Under the pieces are notes generated by a model, which saw only the letters and a list, made by a program, of their open reading frames with translations, searched no databases and was not told where the DNA came from. Shown in pieces: positions 55,597-64,000 of a stretch of DNA of 64,000 bases. The stretch spans positions 1,147,001-1,211,000 of the forward strand of contig NZ_JIAL01000001.1 in the NCBI RefSeq assembly GCF_000688455.1, read 5' to 3'. Position 1 is the first letter of the stretch, and every line of letters begins with the position of its first letter. The DNA is from Pseudacidobacterium ailaaui (GTDB lineage Bacteria; Acidobacteriota; Terriglobia; Terriglobales; Acidobacteriaceae). The position numbers were made by a program, and so were the translations under genes.

Positions 55597-56157
55597 ATGA
55601 GCCTTTCTGTCCAAAACATCGCGAACATCCCGGTCCGGCGCAATGACGGGAAAGAGACTACATTGGCAGAGTTTCAGGGCAAAGTGGTCCTGATTGTCAA
55701 TGTAGCATCGAAATGCGGCCTCACTCCCCAGTATGCTGGGCTTCAGGAGCTTTACCGGCGCTATCGGGAGCGTGGATTTGTTATTGCTGCATTCCCCTCG
55801 AACGATTTTGCCGGACAGGAACCGGGCACAAACGAAGAGATCCGGCAGTTCTGCTCGCTCCACTACCAGGTGGATTTCCCTCTTTATGAGAAGATCCCGG
55901 TCGTGGGAGAACACAGGCATCCGCTCTACACGGCCTTGATTCAGGCCCAGCCCAAGGCGCGGAGCACAGCCGTCGTCCCTTTCGCAGAAAACCTGATGAA
56001 GTATGGCATCCAACCCAACCCGGAGCCGGAAATTTTATGGAACTTTGAAAAATTTCTTTTGTCGCGGGAAGGCGAGGTGGTTGCCAGGTTTTCACCGGAC
56101 ACGGCGCCAGACAATCCTGTGCTTCTGGCAGCCATCGAGAAAGAACTTGGCAAGTAG
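55597..56157 (+). CDS. Glutathione peroxidase-family protein (thioredoxin-type)
   Basis: The 186-residue thioredoxin-fold enzyme has the catalytic Cys40 in NVASKCGLTPQY, Gln74 in NDFAGQEPG and Trp in WNFEKFL, the catalytic triad of the family. FPSNDF replaces the common FPCNQF, so one Cys is missing. Bacterial members mostly use thioredoxin as reductant. The ATG follows no strong ribosome site. It would reduce peroxides in the cytoplasm. Confidence 0.92.
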   Translation: MSLSVQNIANIPVRRNDGKETTLAEFQGKVVLIVNVASKCGLTPQYAGLQELYRRYRERGFVIAAFPSNDFAGQEPGTNEEIRQFCSLHYQVDFPLYEKIPVVGEHRHPLYTALIQAQPKARSTAVVPFAENLMKYGIQPNPEPEILWNFEKFLLSREGEVVARFSPDTAPDNPVLLAAIEKELGK

Positions 56158-56179
56158 GCCGGGGGTTGAGCGCCACGCT

Positions 56180-56959
56180 TCAATCGTAGCGCTCGAAAAT
56201 AATCTGCTTTTTGTGCCAGCCCAGACCCGTAAGCTTGTCCCGGTTGGCTGAGACCATTTCGTTCAAACCACAAATATAGGCGTGAATGTCAAAGCCTGCC
56301 GGCTCCGCCGTACTGACGACTGGGCCGGAATGGACCGTGCCGGCCCGGTCCATCACAATCCGGGCAACATGCTCCTGCACATATCCGCGCAGGCCTTGCC
56401 AGTCGTCTTTGGGGCGGCTGAGGGTGCAGAAATAATGGAAGTTGCTGCGCTCAGCGGCGATCTTCTCGAAATACTTCTGATAATAGAGCTCGGTGGGATA
56501 ACGGGTGCCGTAGACGAGCCAGACGGGACGTCCCTGGCTGCGGTCTTCACCATCCTCGGGGAAAAGCCACTGGACAAATCCCCGCATCGGAGCAATCCCT
56601 GTTCCGGTAGCAATCAGGATAGAGTCTGTGAGCGGCTGGCGCAGCGTAAAGAGCCCATGCGGACCATGGAACTGGACGGTCTGGCCGGGCTCAAGATCGC
56701 AAAGCAGGTTCGAGAAGAAGCCACCTTCCACGCGGTTTACACAAAGATCAAATGCATTGGCACGGGGAGCAGAGGCGATCGAGTAGGCGCGGGTCTGCAT
56801 TTTGCCATTTTTATCTTCCGCCACGCAGGAAACAAACTGGCCGGGCGTAAAATCAAACCGTTCCAGCTCCTCCACCTGAAATTCCAGGTGATAGCACTGC
56901 GCCGGATCAGAGAGCAGCAGCTTTTGATTGAGGCGCGCTGTATAGAGTTGTCTTGCCAA
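56180..56959 (-). CDS. Ferredoxin-NADP reductase
   Basis: The 259-residue FAD enzyme has the FAD motif RAYSIASAP, the phosphate-binding GGFFSNLLCDLEPGQTV, the NADP-binding ILIATGTGIAPMRGFVQW, the pyridine-nucleotide CGLNEM segment and the C-terminal FERYD ending of the bacterial ferredoxin-NADP reductase class. It shuttles electrons between NADPH and ferredoxin or flavodoxin. It is convergent with the glutathione peroxidase gene, with 22 bases between stops. Confidence 0.92.
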   Translation of the reverse strand: MARQLYTARLNQKLLLSDPAQCYHLEFQVEELERFDFTPGQFVSCVAEDKNGKMQTRAYSIASAPRANAFDLCVNRVEGGFFSNLLCDLEPGQTVQFHGPHGLFTLRQPLTDSILIATGTGIAPMRGFVQWLFPEDGEDRSQGRPVWLVYGTRYPTELYYQKYFEKIAAERSNFHYFCTLSRPKDDWQGLRGYVQEHVARIVMDRAGTVHSGPVVSTAEPAGFDIHAYICGLNEMVSANRDKLTGLGWHKKQIIFERYD

Positions 56960-57056
56960 AGTCCGTTCTCACTTCCCAGGGATTTTGTGCACCCTGCATT
57001 CCGATAAAAGTTCATTCTAAAGGAGCGGGCCTTCCCTTAATTCTCATGCCGTGGAC

Positions 57057-58148
57057 TCATCTGGCAAGCGGATTATTCCGGGCCCCCCTTCCTTTGCGGA
57101 AGCTGTGGCGCGGATAACCAGTGGACTGCCGCACAGTCAGCCGGGTCGGCACAGGCCAGGCCTTTTTCCCGTGCACGTGGGACGGTTCAACGTGCGAGCG
57201 CAAGGCTGAGAAGGCGGCGCGGGCCAGATCGTTGCGCGACATACGCACGGTCGTCAGCGGCGGATAGACGAACTCGGCAAGGTGGATGTCGTCAAAGCCA
57301 ATGATGGAAATATCGTCTGGAACACGCAGCCCGGCCCGGGCAATGACTCGCAGGGCACCAATGGCGGTCATATCATTGGAACACATCACGGCCGTGGGCA
57401 GGTCTTTCTGATGCAGAAGACGTTCCATGGCCTTCATCCCACCCTCAAGCGTATGGTCCCCTTCAAGCATCCAGGCCGCAGGAGGATGGACGCCGATTTC
57501 CTCTGCCGCGCTGAGAAATGCTGCGCGCCGCAACTGGCAGGAACGCTGCTGCATAGGGCCGCTGATGAAGCCCAGCTTGCGGTGCCCGAGGGCAGCAAGA
57601 TGCTGTACGCCTTCACGGATGCCGTGATGATAGTCCACCACCAGGGTACTGACGTTTTCACTGGCCGGGGCGTTGTCCACAAACACCATGGGGATGTTGC
57701 GCGAGACCAGCTCGTCGAGCAGCGGCTCTTCAATACCGAAGGTCATCACGGCAACCCCTTCCACATTGCGCTCGATCATACGCCGGATGCAGATTTCCAT
57801 ACGCTGGGGGTCGTAGTTGGTCGAACCAATGAGGATTTCATAGTTGTGCTCGATTGCGACATCCTCAAAGCCCTGAATCAACTCAGGGAAGAATGGGTTG
57901 GTGATTTCCGAGATCAGCAAGCCGAAAAGGCGGCTGCGTCCGGAAACCAGGGCGCGCGCCTGCGTGTTGGGAAAATAATTCAGCTCCTCGATGGCCTTCC
58001 AGACACGGCGGGCCAGTTCCTTGTCCACGGTAGGGACTTTGTTGATGGTGCGTGATACAGTCGCAATAGAGACCCGCGCATGTTTGGCCACGTCGCGAAT
58101 GTCGAGCCGTTTCTTATCTGAGGACTTCTGGCGTAAGCGTTTCTTCAT
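57057..58148 (-). CDS. LacI-family transcriptional regulator of the pentose locus
   Basis: The 363-residue product has a LacI helix-turn-helix (about residues 16-40, IRDVAKHARVSIATVSRTIN), a hinge helix, and a periplasmic-binding-protein-like effector domain ending near 345, then a short Arg-rich tail. It is divergent from araD with a 187-base gap that holds a promoter and AAACGTTT operator. I infer that it represses the araD operon and probably itself in the absence of a sugar signal, likely arabinose or ribulose-type. Confidence 0.93.
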   Translation of the reverse strand: MKKRLRQKSSDKKRLDIRDVAKHARVSIATVSRTINKVPTVDKELARRVWKAIEELNYFPNTQARALVSGRSRLFGLLISEITNPFFPELIQGFEDVAIEHNYEILIGSTNYDPQRMEICIRRMIERNVEGVAVMTFGIEEPLLDELVSRNIPMVFVDNAPASENVSTLVVDYHHGIREGVQHLAALGHRKLGFISGPMQQRSCQLRRAAFLSAAEEIGVHPPAAWMLEGDHTLEGGMKAMERLLHQKDLPTAVMCSNDMTAIGALRVIARAGLRVPDDISIIGFDDIHLAEFVYPPLTTVRMSRNDLARAAFSALRSHVEPSHVHGKKAWPVPTRLTVRQSTGYPRHSFRKGRGARNNPLAR

Positions 58149-58170
58149 GATGGGACAAGGGCTTTTTTCC

Positions 58171-58200
58171 TTGACGTGGCAAGTGTAAATTGCGTAAGGT
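58171..58200 (+). promoter_or_regulatory. Putative promoter of the araD operon
   Basis: TTGACG (58171-58176) and TAAGGT (58195-58200) are 18 bases apart. The predicted start is about 58207, so the operator at 58211-58222 lies directly on the initially transcribed sequence, a standard site for LacI-type repression. Confidence 0.5.
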
Positions 58201-58210
58201 CAAAACGCTA

Positions 58211-58222
58211 GTAAACGTTTGC
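58211..58222. promoter_or_regulatory. LacI-type operator GTAAACGTTTGC
   Basis: The core AAACGTTT is a perfect 8-bp palindrome with central CG, typical of LacI-family operators, between the regulator and araD and just downstream of the predicted -10. A second copy lies upstream of araB. Confidence 0.65.
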
Positions 58223-58335
58223 TCAGAAAATGGTTTTAGCTGGAAAAAATAAAAAGAAGACGATTCATAAATCGCTTTAGTAAGATGGCAGTGCCTAAAC
58301 TTTGCCCGGCAGCCCCGGAAGGAGAGGTAATGAAG

Positions 58336-59028
58336 ATGCTGGACGGTCTTCGCAGACAGGTCCTGGAGGCCAACCTTGAACTGGTCCGTCGCGGACTGGT
58401 TCTTTATACCTTTGGCAACGCCAGCGGAATTGACCGCGAAAGCGGGCTGGTGGCCATTAAGCCCAGCGGCGTACCCTACGAAGAGATGAAGCCGGAGCAC
58501 ATGGTCATTACGGACATGGACGGCAAAGTCGTGGAGGGGAATCTGAGGCCCTCCTCAGACCTGGCCACCCACCTGCTGCTCTATCGCGAGTTCCCGGCCA
58601 TTGGCGCAGTGGTGCACACACACTCGGAATATGCGACAGCCTGGGCACAGGCGGGACGCAGTATTCCTGCTTACGGCACCACGCACGCGGATTATTTCTA
58701 TGGTCCGGTGCCGGTCACAGAGGAACTGAGCGCAGAAGAGATTGGCGGCGATTATGTACACAACACCGGGGTGGCCATTGTCCGCCGCTTTCGCGGCCTG
58801 GACCCTCTTGCGGTCCCCGGAGTATTGGTCGCCGGTCATGCGCCGTTCTGCTGGGGCAGGACGCCGGAAGATGCGGCCCACAATGCCGTAGTACTGGAAG
58901 CCGTGGCCAGAATGGCATATTACACAACAACTTTGAACCCGCAGTGCAAAGGGGTTTCCCAGGCACTGCTGGACCGGCACTATTTCCGCAAACATGGCCC
59001 CACGGCCACCTATGGACAAAAAAGCTAA
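58336..59028 (+). CDS. araD: L-ribulose-5-phosphate 4-epimerase
   Basis: AraD converts L-ribulose-5-phosphate to D-xylulose-5-phosphate. The 230-residue product shows GNASGIDRESGLVAIKPSG, the zinc-binding THSEYATAWAQAG and GTTHADYFYG, and the catalytic RPSSDLATHLLLY, all matching E. coli AraD. The start is ATG 58336: AGAGG is eight bases upstream and the opening MLDGLRRQVLEANL aligns with E. coli MLEDLKRQVLEANL; an ATG at 58330 is too close to the ribosome site. It is the first gene of the pentose operon. Confidence 0.96.
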   Translation: MLDGLRRQVLEANLELVRRGLVLYTFGNASGIDRESGLVAIKPSGVPYEEMKPEHMVITDMDGKVVEGNLRPSSDLATHLLLYREFPAIGAVVHTHSEYATAWAQAGRSIPAYGTTHADYFYGPVPVTEELSAEEIGGDYVHNTGVAIVRRFRGLDPLAVPGVLVAGHAPFCWGRTPEDAAHNAVVLEAVARMAYYTTTLNPQCKGVSQALLDRHYFRKHGPTATYGQKS

Positions 59029-59052
59029 CGAACCGACGAGGCACAGCCAGAC

Positions 59053-60792
59053 ATGCCATTTCTCTCCAGTAAATTTTTTCTGCCCGGCGCGCTCGCCTTC
59101 TTTGAGAACCCGGGAAAGTCGCTCGCACACCTGAATGGCGTGGACATCCTTGTCATCGCCATTTATTTCGGGATGGTCATCTTCATTGGCTTCTACTTAA
59201 AGGGCTCTTCCAATACCAGCGAAGAGTTCTTCATGGCAGGACGGGAGATGACGGCATGGATTGCAGGCCTCAGCTTTGTCTCGGCCAATCTGGGATCGCT
59301 TGAGCTGATGGGCTGGGCGGGATCGGCCTACCAATACGGCATCCTGGCCACGCACTGGTACTGGATTGGCGCGATTCCGGCCATGCTGTTTCTGGGCATT
59401 GTGATGATGCCCTTTTATTACATTTCAAAGACGCACTCGGTCCCCGGTTATTTACATCTGCGCTACGGCGATGGGGCGCGGGCGCTTTCCGCCGTCAGCT
59501 TTGCTTTTATGACGGTGCTGATGAGCGGCATCAACATGTACTCGATGGCCATTGTGATGAAGGTGGTACTGGGATGGGACCTGAACTTCAGCATCTGGGT
59601 CTCTTCGATTACCGTGGCCCTTTATGTCGCACTTGGTGGTCTGCGTTCGGCCATCTTTAATGAAGTGCTGCAGTTTCTGCTCATCTGGCTGGGCGCCCTG
59701 CTGGTGCCGATCCTCGGCCTGGTTGAGGTGGGTGGGTGGAGCAACCTCCGCCAGCAGATCCTGACCAACCTAGGCCGCAGCGATTATGTCCACATGTGGA
59801 GCACGCTGGGCCATTTCCATGACAATCCGATGGGCATTCACTGGACGGGCATTGTCTTTGGTCTCGGCCTGGTCATCAGCTTTGGCTACTGGACGACGGA
59901 TTTTCTCGTCGTCCAGCGTGTCTTGTCGGCCCACAACCTACGCGCGGCGCGCATGGCGCCCATTATCGGGGCAGGCTTTAAGATGTGCGTGCCCTTCATC
60001 GTGATTTTGCCCGGCCTGCTTGCGCTTTCTGTCCTTCCGTATCATCTGGTAGGAGAAACACAGGCAGTCGCCACCGGACAGCACAGCTACAACGAAGTGC
60101 TTCCGCTGATGCTGGTGCGTTATTGCAGCCCTGGACTGCTGGGGCTGGGTGTCACGGCCCTGATTGCCGGCTTCATGTCTGGAATGGCCGGCAATGTGAG
60201 CGCCTTTTCAACCGTCTGGACGTATGACATCTATGGAGCATTCATCAACAAGCGGGCCTCAGACCAGCACTACGTCAAGATGGGCCGCTGGTGCACCTTC
60301 ATCGGTGTGCTGATTTCCGTCGGTACCGCATACCTGGTGCAGCACGCGGCCAGCATCATGGACTATGTGCAGGCGCTCTTCAGCTTTTTTATCGCGCCGC
60401 TGTTCGGCACGGTGATCCTTGGAATGCTATGGAAGCGCGCAACCAAGGCCGGAGGATTCTGGGGCCTGCTGGCCGGGACCCTTACCGCCATTGGGCTATG
60501 GGCATGGGTGCATCATGATCCTTCAGCATTACGCTATGTGGCGCTCTCTGCTGACGCAAAGGCGATGGCAGAAGATATGTATCGCGCCCTCTGGTCATGG
60601 CTGGTGTGCGTTCTGGTAACAGTGATTGTCAGTTACATGACGCAGCCCAGACCGGAAGCAGAACTCGAAGGACTGGTCTATGGCGCCTCGAAAATTCCTG
60701 AGGAGCACGATGATCACTGGTATCAGAAGCCCATTGTGTGGGCCGGGGTCATCGCAACCATCTTTGTCGTTCTTAATATTCTTTTCTGGTAA
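59053..60792 (+). CDS. Sodium:solute symporter (SSS family), probable sugar importer
   Basis: The 579-residue membrane protein has about 14 helices with SSS signatures: EEFFMAGREMTAWIAGLSF, ANLGSLELMGWAG, GLRSAIFNEVLQFLLIW and FSTVWTYDIYG. It is of the SGLT-like group, with Na-site residues in the first and eighth core helices. Its position between araD and the isomerase suggests that it imports L-arabinose or a related pentose with sodium. The substrate is inferred from context only. Confidence 0.92.
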   Translation: MPFLSSKFFLPGALAFFENPGKSLAHLNGVDILVIAIYFGMVIFIGFYLKGSSNTSEEFFMAGREMTAWIAGLSFVSANLGSLELMGWAGSAYQYGILATHWYWIGAIPAMLFLGIVMMPFYYISKTHSVPGYLHLRYGDGARALSAVSFAFMTVLMSGINMYSMAIVMKVVLGWDLNFSIWVSSITVALYVALGGLRSAIFNEVLQFLLIWLGALLVPILGLVEVGGWSNLRQQILTNLGRSDYVHMWSTLGHFHDNPMGIHWTGIVFGLGLVISFGYWTTDFLVVQRVLSAHNLRAARMAPIIGAGFKMCVPFIVILPGLLALSVLPYHLVGETQAVATGQHSYNEVLPLMLVRYCSPGLLGLGVTALIAGFMSGMAGNVSAFSTVWTYDIYGAFINKRASDQHYVKMGRWCTFIGVLISVGTAYLVQHAASIMDYVQALFSFFIAPLFGTVILGMLWKRATKAGGFWGLLAGTLTAIGLWAWVHHDPSALRYVALSADAKAMAEDMYRALWSWLVCVLVTVIVSYMTQPRPEAELEGLVYGASKIPEEHDDHWYQKPIVWAGVIATIFVVLNILFW

Positions 60793-60806
60793 GGAAGGGC
60801 CAAGAC

Positions 60807-61019
60807 ATGCGCGAAACAATCTCCATCTGGTTCTTTGCCGGGGTCCTCTTCCTGCTCTATGGCGTCATTATTGTCGCCGAGGGTTTTTGGGAGCTGGTGC
60901 ACCCGCCGCTGCATCCGCCAGTACTGTTTGACCTGCATCCTGCACTGTGGTGGGGCGGCATGATGGCCATCGCAGGCCTGGCTTATACGATGAAATTCTG
61001 GCCGCGGGCCAGGAAGTAA
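60807..61019 (+). CDS. Small two-helix membrane protein linked to the symporter
   Basis: The 70-residue product has two hydrophobic segments (about 8-27 and 48-66) joined by a His/Pro-rich loop (HPPLHPPVLFDLHP). It starts 14 bases after the symporter stop, with GGAAGG upstream, and a similar two-helix protein after SSS sugar transporters is seen in other acidobacteria as far as I know. It may stabilise the symporter. No named family is recognised. Confidence 0.75.
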   Translation: MRETISIWFFAGVLFLLYGVIIVAEGFWELVHPPLHPPVLFDLHPALWWGGMMAIAGLAYTMKFWPRARK

Positions 61020-61122
61020 GACCGTTTTCCCAGCACTCCGAGAAGACAAGAGGGTGCGGGTGCTTCACATTCCAACACGGATGTGGATTTTGCAAGGGAA
61101 ATCTATAAAGGGAACCCACTCA

Positions 61123-62544
61123 ATGAAAAAGCAAATGACGTTTGGAGTGATTGTTGGCAGCCGCGGATTTTTTCCGCACCACCTGGCCAAAGAGGGCCGC
61201 GAAGAGATGATCAAAGTGCTCGACGCGGCGGGTTACAAGAGCATTGTTCTCTCGCCGGAGCAGACCCTGCACGGGGCCGTACAGACGCCGGACGATGCAC
61301 GGAAGTGCGCCGAGCTGTTCAAAAAGCACCGGGAAGAGATTGACGGTGTCATCGTGACACTGCCGAACTTCGGAGAGGAACGCGCAATTGTAGATGCGCT
61401 GCGGCTTTCCACGCTGAAAGTTCCGGTGCTGGTCCAGGCCACGCCGGACCGTCCGGACATCATGAAGATTGCCAACCGCCGCGACAGCTTCTGCGGAAAG
61501 ATGTCGGCCTGCAACAACCTGATGCAGTACGGCATCCCCTACTCGCTGACGGCCCTACACACGGTTTCGCCCAGCTCCGAGGCCTTCAGGAAAGACCTTG
61601 CCTGGTTTGCGGCTGTCTGCCGCGTGGTCAATGGCTTCCGGAACCTGCGCATAGGGGCCATTGGTGCGCGCCCGGCGGCCTTCAATACGGTCCGCTACAG
61701 CGAAAAGCTGCTGGAGCTGAACGGCATCTCCGTGGAGACACTGGACCTGTCTGAAGTGCTAGGGCGCATCCATCGCATGAAGGACACCGACGACGCTGCC
61801 CAGGCCAAACTCGCTGCCATCCAGGCCTATGTACCCACCAGCGGCATTCCCGAGGCAGCCCTGCTGAAGATGGCCAAGCTGGGGGCGGTAATTGAAGGCT
61901 GGATGAAGGAAACTTATTGCACCATCAGCGCCATCCAGTGCTGGACATCACTGGAAGAATACTTCGGCGTCGTGCCCTGCACCATTATGAGCATGATGAG
62001 CGAGAACCTGTTTTCCAGCGCCTGCGAAGTGGACGTGGTCGGCGTGCTCAGCATGTATGGACTCGCGCTGGCATCGGAGACCCCCAGTGCGCTGCTTGAC
62101 TGGAACAACAACTACGGTGAGGACCCGGACAAGGCCGTCTGCTTCCACTGCTCGAACCTGCCGAAGCACTTCTTCGCAGACGTGAAGATGGACTTTCAGG
62201 AGATCATCGCCGGGACTGTCGGCAAGGAAAACACCTTCGGCACCTGCGTGGGACGGGTAAAATCGGGCGCCATGACCTATCTGCGCTTCTCGACCGATGA
62301 CTTCCATGGCAAGATCCGCGGCTATGTGGGTGAAGGCGAGTTTACGAAAGATCCTTTGGAGACCTTTGGCGGAGCAGGTGTGGTGCGCATCCCGAAGATG
62401 CAGAAGCTACTGCGCTTTATCTGTGAGAAGGGCTTTGAGCACCATGTTGCAGCAAACTTCTCCACGGTCGCCAGCCCCGTCTATGAGGCGGCCACGCGCT
62501 ACCTGGGATGGGAGATGCATTATCATGAGAATCCGGGAGTATAA
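61123..62544 (+). CDS. L-fucose/L-arabinose isomerase-family protein (non-classical arabinose isomerase)
   Basis: The 473-residue product belongs to the AraA/FucI superfamily by the N-terminal Rossmann-like domain (FGVIVGSRGFFPHHLA, VIVTLPNFGEERAIVDAL) and a C-terminal domain (ENLFSSACEVDVVGVLSMYG, TFGTCVGRVKSGAMTYLRFS). It differs from typical AraA, which opens with a VWFVTGSQHLYG-like sequence. Its place between the pentose importer and araB suggests that it turns L-arabinose into L-ribulose, but another pentose is possible. Start ATG 61123 follows AAAGGGAA. The stop is followed at once by an operator. Confidence 0.85.
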   Translation: MKKQMTFGVIVGSRGFFPHHLAKEGREEMIKVLDAAGYKSIVLSPEQTLHGAVQTPDDARKCAELFKKHREEIDGVIVTLPNFGEERAIVDALRLSTLKVPVLVQATPDRPDIMKIANRRDSFCGKMSACNNLMQYGIPYSLTALHTVSPSSEAFRKDLAWFAAVCRVVNGFRNLRIGAIGARPAAFNTVRYSEKLLELNGISVETLDLSEVLGRIHRMKDTDDAAQAKLAAIQAYVPTSGIPEAALLKMAKLGAVIEGWMKETYCTISAIQCWTSLEEYFGVVPCTIMSMMSENLFSSACEVDVVGVLSMYGLALASETPSALLDWNNNYGEDPDKAVCFHCSNLPKHFFADVKMDFQEIIAGTVGKENTFGTCVGRVKSGAMTYLRFSTDDFHGKIRGYVGEGEFTKDPLETFGGAGVVRIPKMQKLLRFICEKGFEHHVAANFSTVASPVYEAATRYLGWEMHYHENPGV

Positions 62545-62552
62545 ACGTTTAA
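62541..62552. promoter_or_regulatory. LacI-type operator ATAAACGTTTAA before araB
   Basis: TAAACGTTTA (62542-62551) is a perfect 10-bp palindrome, sharing the AAACGTTT core with the araD operator. It overlaps the end of the isomerase gene and is about 170 bases upstream of araB, so it may control an internal promoter or act by looping with the first site. Confidence 0.55.
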
Positions 62553-62568
62553 AAAGGTCTGCTGCACA

Positions 62569-62592
62569 CCGGCCGCACGAAAGAGCGGCCGG
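62569..62592 (+). other. Hairpin in the isomerase-araB gap
   Basis: CCGGCCGC (62569-62576) pairs with GCGGCCGG (62585-62592), a perfect 8-bp stem with an 8-base loop. No T-run follows, so it is more likely to affect mRNA processing or stability between the two genes than to terminate. Confidence 0.5.
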
Positions 62593-62720
62593 CCCCGAGG
62601 GTGCCTGAAGAGGTCTTCGGTACGGGCCAGCGGCAGGAAACCGGACGCCCAACCCCATGCGTTCCTCATCCCGCAAAGGCTGGGCGTCCCATCTCAGAAC
62701 CGACAACATCAGGAAAACAG

Positions 62721-64000
62721 ATGTCCATTGTTGCAGGCGTAGATTTTGGAACACTCAGCGTAAGAGTCACGCTGCTTGACAGCGAAAAGGGCCGTCTTGG
62801 CACAGCCATTGCCGAATATCCTCTTCACCGCAAACGCGAAGACCCCGACTACGCTACCCAGTCCCATCAAGACCAGATGGACGCGCTGGTAAAAGCCACG
62901 CGCAAGGCCATTGCCGATGCCGGCATTGACGGCCATCAGATTGAGGCCATGGCGCTCGACACGACCGGATCCAGCGTCATTCCTGTGGGAGAAAACCTGG
63001 AGCCGCTGGATGATTACTACCTTTGGTGCGACCACCGCGCCAAGGAAGAGGCCCGGCAGATTACCGAACTCGCGCACCAGGAAAAGCTTGAGGCCATCGA
63101 ATGGTGCGGGGGCGTCTATTCCCATGAGTGGGGATTTGCAAAGCTGCTGCACTGGCTCAGGCACAATCCGGAAAAACGCAGCCGCTTTCTTACTGCCCTG
63201 GAACATTGCGACATGGTGGCAGCCACGCTTTGCGGTATCACCGATGCGACCCGGGTGAAGCGCAGCGTCTGCGCCATGGGCCACAAGTGGATGTGGAACC
63301 CAAAGTGGAACGGTCTGCCGCCGCAGGATTTTCTTTCCAAACTCGATCCACTCTTTGATGGCATCCGCGAAAAGCTTGCGGGCGATTACGAAACATCAGA
63401 CAAGCTGGCTGGCCGCCTCTCGCCCAAATGGGCCGAGGCCCTCGGCCTCCGTGCCGGAATTCCTATCCCCGTCGGTGCGTTTGACGCGCACTGGGACGCC
63501 ATCGGCGCTGGCTGCCGCGAGGGGGATGTGGTCAACGTGGTCGGTACCTCGACCTGCATCATTGCCATGCAGAAAAAGGCCAACCTTGTGCCCGGGGTCT
63601 GCGGAGTCGTCCCCGGCAGCGTGCATCCGGACTATACCGGCGTGGAGGCCGGACTCTCTGCCACCGGAGACATCTTCGAGGCCATCGCGCGCCGCGCCGG
63701 ACACAAAGTCTCCGAACTCTCCAAAGGACTCGAAGCCTATCGCGCCGGGCAGACCGGACTGTTGCGCCTGAGCTGGGACAACGGGGACCGCACCGTGCTG
63801 GTCAATTCCGAACTGGGTGGGATCACGCTGGGATGGAACCTTGTGCACACGGCCCAGGATGAACTTCATGCAGCCATCGAAGGCACCGCATTCCATACGC
63901 GCATTATCCTCGAACGCATGGCGGAATACGGGGTCCCGGTCGACCGCGTGATCAATGCAGGAGGCATTCCGCAGAACAATGCTGTGCTGAACCAGATCTA
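62721..64000 (+). CDS. araB: Ribulokinase (FGGY-family kinase), truncated by window edge
   Basis: Only the first 426 codons are present. AraB phosphorylates L-ribulose at C5, providing the AraD substrate. The N-terminal FGGY motif VDFGTLSVRVTLLD and the catalytic-Asp segment GAFDAHWDAIGAG are clear, as is NVVGTSTCIIAM of the second ribonuclease-H-like domain. The start ATG 62721 follows AGGAAA. Context (araD, isomerase, pentose importer) supports ribulokinase over other FGGY sugar kinases. The stop is not in the window. Confidence 0.93.
   Translation, partial: MSIVAGVDFGTLSVRVTLLDSEKGRLGTAIAEYPLHRKREDPDYATQSHQDQMDALVKATRKAIADAGIDGHQIEAMALDTTGSSVIPVGENLEPLDDYYLWCDHRAKEEARQITELAHQEKLEAIEWCGGVYSHEWGFAKLLHWLRHNPEKRSRFLTALEHCDMVAATLCGITDATRVKRSVCAMGHKWMWNPKWNGLPPQDFLSKLDPLFDGIREKLAGDYETSDKLAGRLSPKWAEALGLRAGIPIPVGAFDAHWDAIGAGCREGDVVNVVGTSTCIIAMQKKANLVPGVCGVVPGSVHPDYTGVEAGLSATGDIFEAIARRAGHKVSELSKGLEAYRAGQTGLLRLSWDNGDRTVLVNSELGGITLGWNLVHTAQDELHAAIEGTAFHTRIILERMAEYGVPVDRVINAGGIPQNNAVLNQI

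Overview
The window reads as chromosome of an acidobacterium (Acidobacteriaceae/Terriglobia-like). Pointers are the Alternative Complex III operon fused to a caa3 oxidase, TonB-dependent receptors with an N-terminal carboxypeptidase-regulatory-like domain, a large BNR/ASH-domain secreted protein, an ExbB-ExbD-ExbD-TonB cluster, HpnI of hopanoid side-chain synthesis, and GC-rich coding DNA with frequent TTG starts. The assignment is inferred from gene content. No phage, insertion sequence, CRISPR array or rRNA was seen.

Layout. 0-9 kb: truncated receptor gene, rlmH-cobO, accD, galT (TTG start), tRNA-Lys, a two-gene sensor unit (receiver-type KdpD plus a kinase without its phospho-acceptor His), a DUF971 protein and an FtsX-type permease. 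9-16.6 kb: two secreted proteins (one with its ribosome binding site locked in a hairpin, one 1483-residue BNR/ASH protein), class II photolyase and a DinB-like protein. 16.6-30.2 kb: a minus-strand respiratory operon transcribed actA-B-C-D-E-F, an unknown membrane protein, sco, ctaC, ctaD, ctaE, ctaF; it should carry electrons from quinol through ACIII to a cytochrome c-fused caa3 oxidase. 30.4-40.6 kb: GT39 membrane glycosyltransferase, hpnI, a TPR lipoprotein, the exbB/exbD/exbD/tonB energiser set, and yajC-secD-secF. 40.8-41.1 kb: tRNA-Gly and tRNA-Cys. 41.4-50 kb: katG, a small Cys/His-rich secreted protein next to a TonB-dependent receptor, peroxiredoxin, lpxI and an amidase. 50-57 kb: DUF2252 protein, an orphan unit holding a six-cysteine 44-residue peptide, nitroreductase, creatininase-like protein, S10 carboxypeptidase, glutathione peroxidase and a ferredoxin-NADP reductase. 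57-64 kb: a pentose locus with LacI-family repressor, araD, SSS symporter, small membrane protein, a non-classical arabinose/fucose isomerase and araB running off the edge; AAACGTTT operators lie at the araD promoter and between the isomerase and araB.

The most unusual items are the short unit at 51.5-52.3 kb, whose last gene encodes a symmetric C-x3-C-x3-C / C-x3-C-x3-C peptide; the His-less kinase paired with a truncated KdpD and no kdpFABC; the hairpin that buries a ribosome binding site at 9.8 kb; and a membrane-plus-lipobox-like insertion near the C-terminus of the 1483-residue protein.
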